Source: Armatimonadota bacterium
GTDB taxonomy: Bacteria; Armatimonadota; Zipacnadia; Zipacnadales; FEN-943
Assembly (NCBI GenBank): GCA_026419655.1
Contig: JANZZA010000301.1
Coordinates: forward strand, 1-8,013
Direction of reading: 5' to 3'
Length of the DNA: 8,013 nt
A program made the position numbers and the translations under genes. The notes beneath the pieces are model-generated. The model made no database searches and had not been told where the DNA came from. It saw only the letters and a list, made by a program, of their open reading frames with translations. Positions 5,239 to 8,013 of this stretch are shown piece after piece. Each line of letters opens with the position of its first letter. The first letter of the stretch is position 1.

Positions 5239-7796
5239 CCGGCTTCTTCACGCTTGCGGCCAGGAACTGTTCACAGACCCCGGGATTTGTCTTGGCCGAT
5301 AGCAGGGCGCCGAGAAGTGTCGTGACAACCGCTCTTTGTGGCGCCCCATCATTAAAAAGGGTTATTCCTCAGCCCCCCTTTCCAAAATTTTTCGCGCTGT
5401 TGTGCACTGCGCTGGCCGTCACCCTCTCCCCGCACGCCTGGACCAAGAGCAGAGTGGAGGAACCGCTTTTCTTCATAGTAGGCCTGCAGGGCGAAGGGGC
5501 AGCAGAAACTGCTAAAAGCATCGGCTTTAATGCCGTGGCTTACCGCTTGCCCTACGATGCGCCACGCAAACTCGACGCCATCCGCGAAGAGCTCACAGCC
5601 ATCGGCCGCCTTGGGCTGAAGGTGATAGTCCAACTGCCGACCTGCTTCGGGCTGCAACAGCGTCTAGACCTCCGCTCGCGTACCTATTGGCAGACGCTGG
5701 AAAATTACGTTTCGGCTATCGTGCCGACTCTGAAAGAGCTTCCCGGCCTGGCTGCGTGGCAGACCGACGACTACCTGGAACGGGCGATCTACTACAGCAA
5801 CCCCGAGCTGGGGGCCTTTCTGGAAGAGCGCTACGGCACACTTTCAGAGCTCAATCGAGCCTGGGGCACGGATTTCTCGGACTGGCAGCAAGTGACGCGC
5901 GAAGCAGCCCTGGCGGCTGACGACGACCAGCCCTGGGGTGTAGGCGTGCCGTCGGTGGATGTAGCCGACTGGATGGCAGCGACTTTCGAGCGAGTAATGG
6001 AGCGGTGGGCGGCTGCTATAAGGCGCTGGGACGAAACTACTCCTCTGATGACGGGCCGGATAAGCCTGTACAGAAGTCTGGCATCGGTGCCGACGGGCTA
6101 CGACGTGGTCGTACCGGCGATAAGGCCTGACGTGTGGGAAGATGACCCTGTTGCGGGCAACGTTCACATGGTCGACCTGGCCCGGAGGGGCGGGAGATTT
6201 GACGTAATCCCCTCGCTTTACGTCCCGTTGCCGCCCAGTCCGTTATATGCCCAGGGCGCAGCGACGTGGTGGGCGCTTGAAGCAGCAATCCACGGAGCCA
6301 GGGGCTTTTGCGTGGAAGACTGGCGCCGCCTGACGACAGTCGCGCCCCAGGGCGAAGGCCAACCGCTCCCGTTAGATCCGACAAGAGTCCGCCAGAGACT
6401 GGACGTTCTGGCTAGACAACTGGGGGCAATCGCGCGGCCCGAGGTCTTTAATGTTTGTCCGAAGCCAAACTACGCTTTCTTGTGGACGCCATATGCTGGG
6501 GGCCTCGAGGCCTTCGGAGTGCCCGGGTATGGATACCTGGAGAAGTGGTCGCCTGGGCAGCCAGGCTGGCTATTTTGGACCTTCCGGAGGGGCTGCGCCT
6601 TTGGGATAGCAGATGTGCTCACGCCGTGGGACGTACCAGCAGTACGCCTAGACCAGTACGGCGCCATCTTCGCGCCGCATGTGCTTTCTGTACCTGCGCC
6701 CATCGGCCAAGCCCTCACCGATTGGGTGGAGAAGGGCGGCGCTTTAGTGGCCGATGTAGGGCTTGGGATGTACCAGAGCGGCGACTGGCGCGTGATGCCT
6801 GCTCCACTGGCGGCAGTGACTGGCTTGCCACAACTTCTCGGTGGCGCCGTGGTGAGCGGCAGGTGGCAGGTCGTCCGCGCCAGCGTACTTACGCCCCTCC
6901 TCTCCCCTGGGGCACGGCCGAAAGGAATAGTCGAACGGCGGACGGGCACTGCGCCCGCCACGGAGCGCAAACCAAGGGCCTTCGATAGCTGGATGGCTTA
7001 CTGTGCGCCTCCGCCGGACGTCGAAACAATAGCTATCGCTGACACCCGTGCCAGCACCGATGGTCGAGCCCGCATCGTCGCGGGCATCTTCGGCCATCGC
7101 CACGGGCTGGGCGCTGGCATTTATGCCACCTTCCGCCTCTGGGAACGCTGGGACCCGGCCGACCCACTTTTTGCGGCCTTTTGCGAACCGCTATGCAGCT
7201 TCCGGGCGAGCTACCGGCTCGCAGGTGGCTTCTTTCCCGGCGACACGTCGCTCGCAGCTACGAAATATGGTGCCGCCATGGTTGCCAGAAGTGGAGGCGT
7301 GCGGCAGGTCTTGGCGATGAACGCCGACGACCGTATTTATTCTGGCGCTTACTGCTACACCTCGGCGGCTGCCCGCACGCCCGACGGACGCCGTTCAGGC
7401 GACGTAACTCTATATACCGAAACACCGGCCGGTGGCCTTGCGATACTTACAAAAAGCTCGGTAGCCGTTCGGCCGTACACGGCGGGGTGTCTGTCCCGCC
7501 TCGACCGGTGCGATGCAGAAAGCTTGCAACTAACGCTGTACGGTGATGTCGCAAACCCTGTGGTCGGAGGAAAAATCAGCATCCGCCGGCCCGTCGCCAG
7601 CCAAGTGCGCATCCTCGTAGAGGATGGCACCTACGAAGTGGCCCCTGGGTCGCGCCACCTGTTGACAATACAAGACAAAGGCCGGCAGCCCTTAACCGAC
7701 GCAGTGCGCGCCGATTCCACCGGCCATCTGGACTTCTCTCTCTGGGCAAAGGAAACAGTTGTGACCCTCAGGTCGGAAGCAAAGGAATCGGGATAG
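5235..7796 (+). CDS. GH42-like beta-galactosidase-family protein, probably exported, catalytic residues apparently degenerate
   Basis: An 853-aa multidomain protein resembling GH42 beta-galactosidases. Numbering from GTG 5235, a hydrophobic stretch at about 51-64 (KFFALLCTALAVTL) preceded by Lys/Arg and followed by SPHA looks like a Sec signal. A TIM-barrel-like region follows at about 76-370, with the family-typical LEERYGTLSELNRAWGTDF near 196-214 and WWALEAAIHGARGF at 345-358. A trimerisation/amidotransferase-like domain lies at about 410-550 (YGAIFAPHVLSV, DWVEKGGALVADVG). The C-terminal region, including RPVASQVRILVEDGTYEV, looks like beta-sandwich. Where GH42 enzymes have W-Q-x-D-N-E-Y this protein has WQTDDY (175-180), so the acid/base Glu is apparently absent. 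The start is uncertain: GTG 5235 has AAGGA at spacing 8 and forms GTGA with the rnc stop, but it leaves about 50 residues before the signal; GTG 5322 would give a conventional signal peptide, and ATG 5205 is also open. The exact substrate is unknown. Confidence 0.72.
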   Translation: MTGFFTLAARNCSQTPGFVLADSRAPRSVVTTALCGAPSLKRVIPQPPFPKFFALLCTALAVTLSPHAWTKSRVEEPLFFIVGLQGEGAAETAKSIGFNAVAYRLPYDAPRKLDAIREELTAIGRLGLKVIVQLPTCFGLQQRLDLRSRTYWQTLENYVSAIVPTLKELPGLAAWQTDDYLERAIYYSNPELGAFLEERYGTLSELNRAWGTDFSDWQQVTREAALAADDDQPWGVGVPSVDVADWMAATFERVMERWAAAIRRWDETTPLMTGRISLYRSLASVPTGYDVVVPAIRPDVWEDDPVAGNVHMVDLARRGGRFDVIPSLYVPLPPSPLYAQGAATWWALEAAIHGARGFCVEDWRRLTTVAPQGEGQPLPLDPTRVRQRLDVLARQLGAIARPEVFNVCPKPNYAFLWTPYAGGLEAFGVPGYGYLEKWSPGQPGWLFWTFRRGCAFGIADVLTPWDVPAVRLDQYGAIFAPHVLSVPAPIGQALTDWVEKGGALVADVGLGMYQSGDWRVMPAPLAAVTGLPQLLGGAVVSGRWQVVRASVLTPLLSPGARPKGIVERRTGTAPATERKPRAFDSWMAYCAPPPDVETIAIADTRASTDGRARIVAGIFGHRHGLGAGIYATFRLWERWDPADPLFAAFCEPLCSFRASYRLAGGFFPGDTSLAATKYGAAMVARSGGVRQVLAMNADDRIYSGAYCYTSAAARTPDGRRSGDVTLYTETPAGGLAILTKSSVAVRPYTAGCLSRLDRCDAESLQLTLYGDVANPVVGGKISIRRPVASQVRILVEDGTYEVAPGSRHLLTIQDKGRQPLTDAVRADSTGHLDFSLWAKETVVTLRSEAKESG

Positions 7797-8013
7797 CAGA
7801 TGTGGTTGCACTGGTGTAGCCGACTAGACCCCTTCCGAGAGGCCCATTGAGGACCCTGGACGGACGAACAAGCGAAGAGTAATCGAAAATCCCTTCGCGC
7901 GGGAAACCCTTCCCCAAAAAGCCCTCGCCCCAATTCCTTCGCAAGTATTTCCGGACAGCCTCCGACCCGCGTCCGGTGAACGGCTGCTACTGAGACATCA
8001 GCCCAAGCAGGTA
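7797..8013. other. Terminal 217-nt stretch without a supported gene
   Basis: No ORF here has both a plausible start site and family-like sequence, and no tRNA, SRP RNA, tmRNA or RNase P signature was recognised on either strand. Small inverted repeats are present: CCGGAC (7951-7956) with GTCCGG (7971-7976), and GGCTG (7982-7986) with CAGCC (7999-8003). A 5-bp GGGAA/TTCCC pair lies near 7910-7925. None has a T run, so no terminator for the GH42-like gene can be called. Confidence 0.5.

Noticed and set aside
5270..5355. Promoter for the GH42-like gene (TTCACA at 5270 or GTGACA at 5322 as -35)
   Set aside because: Each is 5 of 6 to the -35 consensus, but no -10 better than 3 of 6 lies at 16-18 nt; the nearest candidates are about 22 nt away.
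5356..5392. AAAGGG (5356-5361) / CCCTTT (5376-5381) followed by TTTTT (5388-5392) as an rnc terminator
   Set aside because: The stem is only 6 bp with three G-C pairs, the T run is 6 nt away, and the stretch encodes the region just before the signal-like segment of the GH42-like protein.
5385..5445. Lipoprotein signal in the GH42-like protein (Cys within FFALLCTAL)
   Set aside because: The residues before the Cys are A-L-L, lacking the small residue needed at -1, and the Cys lies inside the hydrophobic core rather than at its end.
7631..7933. Minus-strand frame across the end of the GH42-like gene and the terminal gap
   Set aside because: Half of it is antisense to the conserved C-terminus, it starts at a rare codon without a ribosome-binding site, and it contains no recognisable motif.

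Overview
The window is a GC-rich bacterial segment with every recognisable gene on the + strand. Its centre is a fatty-acid synthesis block, fabG - acpP - fabF, followed 12 nt later by rnc (RNase III). The block is flanked on both sides by large carbohydrate-active-enzyme-like genes. Linkage of rnc to the fab block is known from several bacterial phyla, so this part is housekeeping. No archaeal or eukaryotic feature is visible. Isoleucine is often encoded by ATA despite the high GC (9 of 15 Ile codons in fabG). Together with the DUF4091/GH42-like neighbours this would fit an uncultured, possibly thermophilic lineage such as Armatimonadota or a relative. That placement is inference and weak.

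Layout: (1) bases 2-1939 hold the 3' part of a DUF4091/GH123-like glycosidase with a carbohydrate-binding-type beta-sandwich at its N-terminal end; its reading frame is open to the left edge. (2) Bases 1940-2064 are a 125-nt gap with a strong intrinsic-terminator-like hairpin and a possible competing pairing. (3) fabG, 2065-2805, starts at TTG behind a near-perfect Shine-Dalgarno. (4) A 97-nt gap with an inverted repeat precedes acpP, 2903-3142. (5) fabF, 3199-4446. (6) rnc, 4459-5238. (7) A GH42-like multidomain protein with a probable signal peptide, 5235-7796, probably starts at a GTG whose last bases form the rnc stop (GTGA overlap). (8) Bases 7797-8013 contain no gene I can support.

FabG, ACP and FabF act together in the cytoplasm. 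ACP carries the growing acyl chain on phosphopantetheine, FabF condenses it with malonyl-ACP, and FabG reduces the resulting beta-ketoacyl-ACP. FabD, FabH, FabI/K and FabZ are not in the window and must be encoded elsewhere. RNase III processes double-stranded RNA such as rRNA precursors. The two flanking genes look like polysaccharide-degradation or sugar-recognition proteins with no evident metabolic tie to the fab block. No CRISPR, mobile element, tRNA, rRNA or defence system was seen. The points most worth a second look are: an altered pantetheine-binding loop in FabF, an NADH-type cofactor signature in FabG, an apparently lost acid/base residue in the GH42-like protein, the alternative leader structure before fabG, and the rnc/glycosidase overlap.
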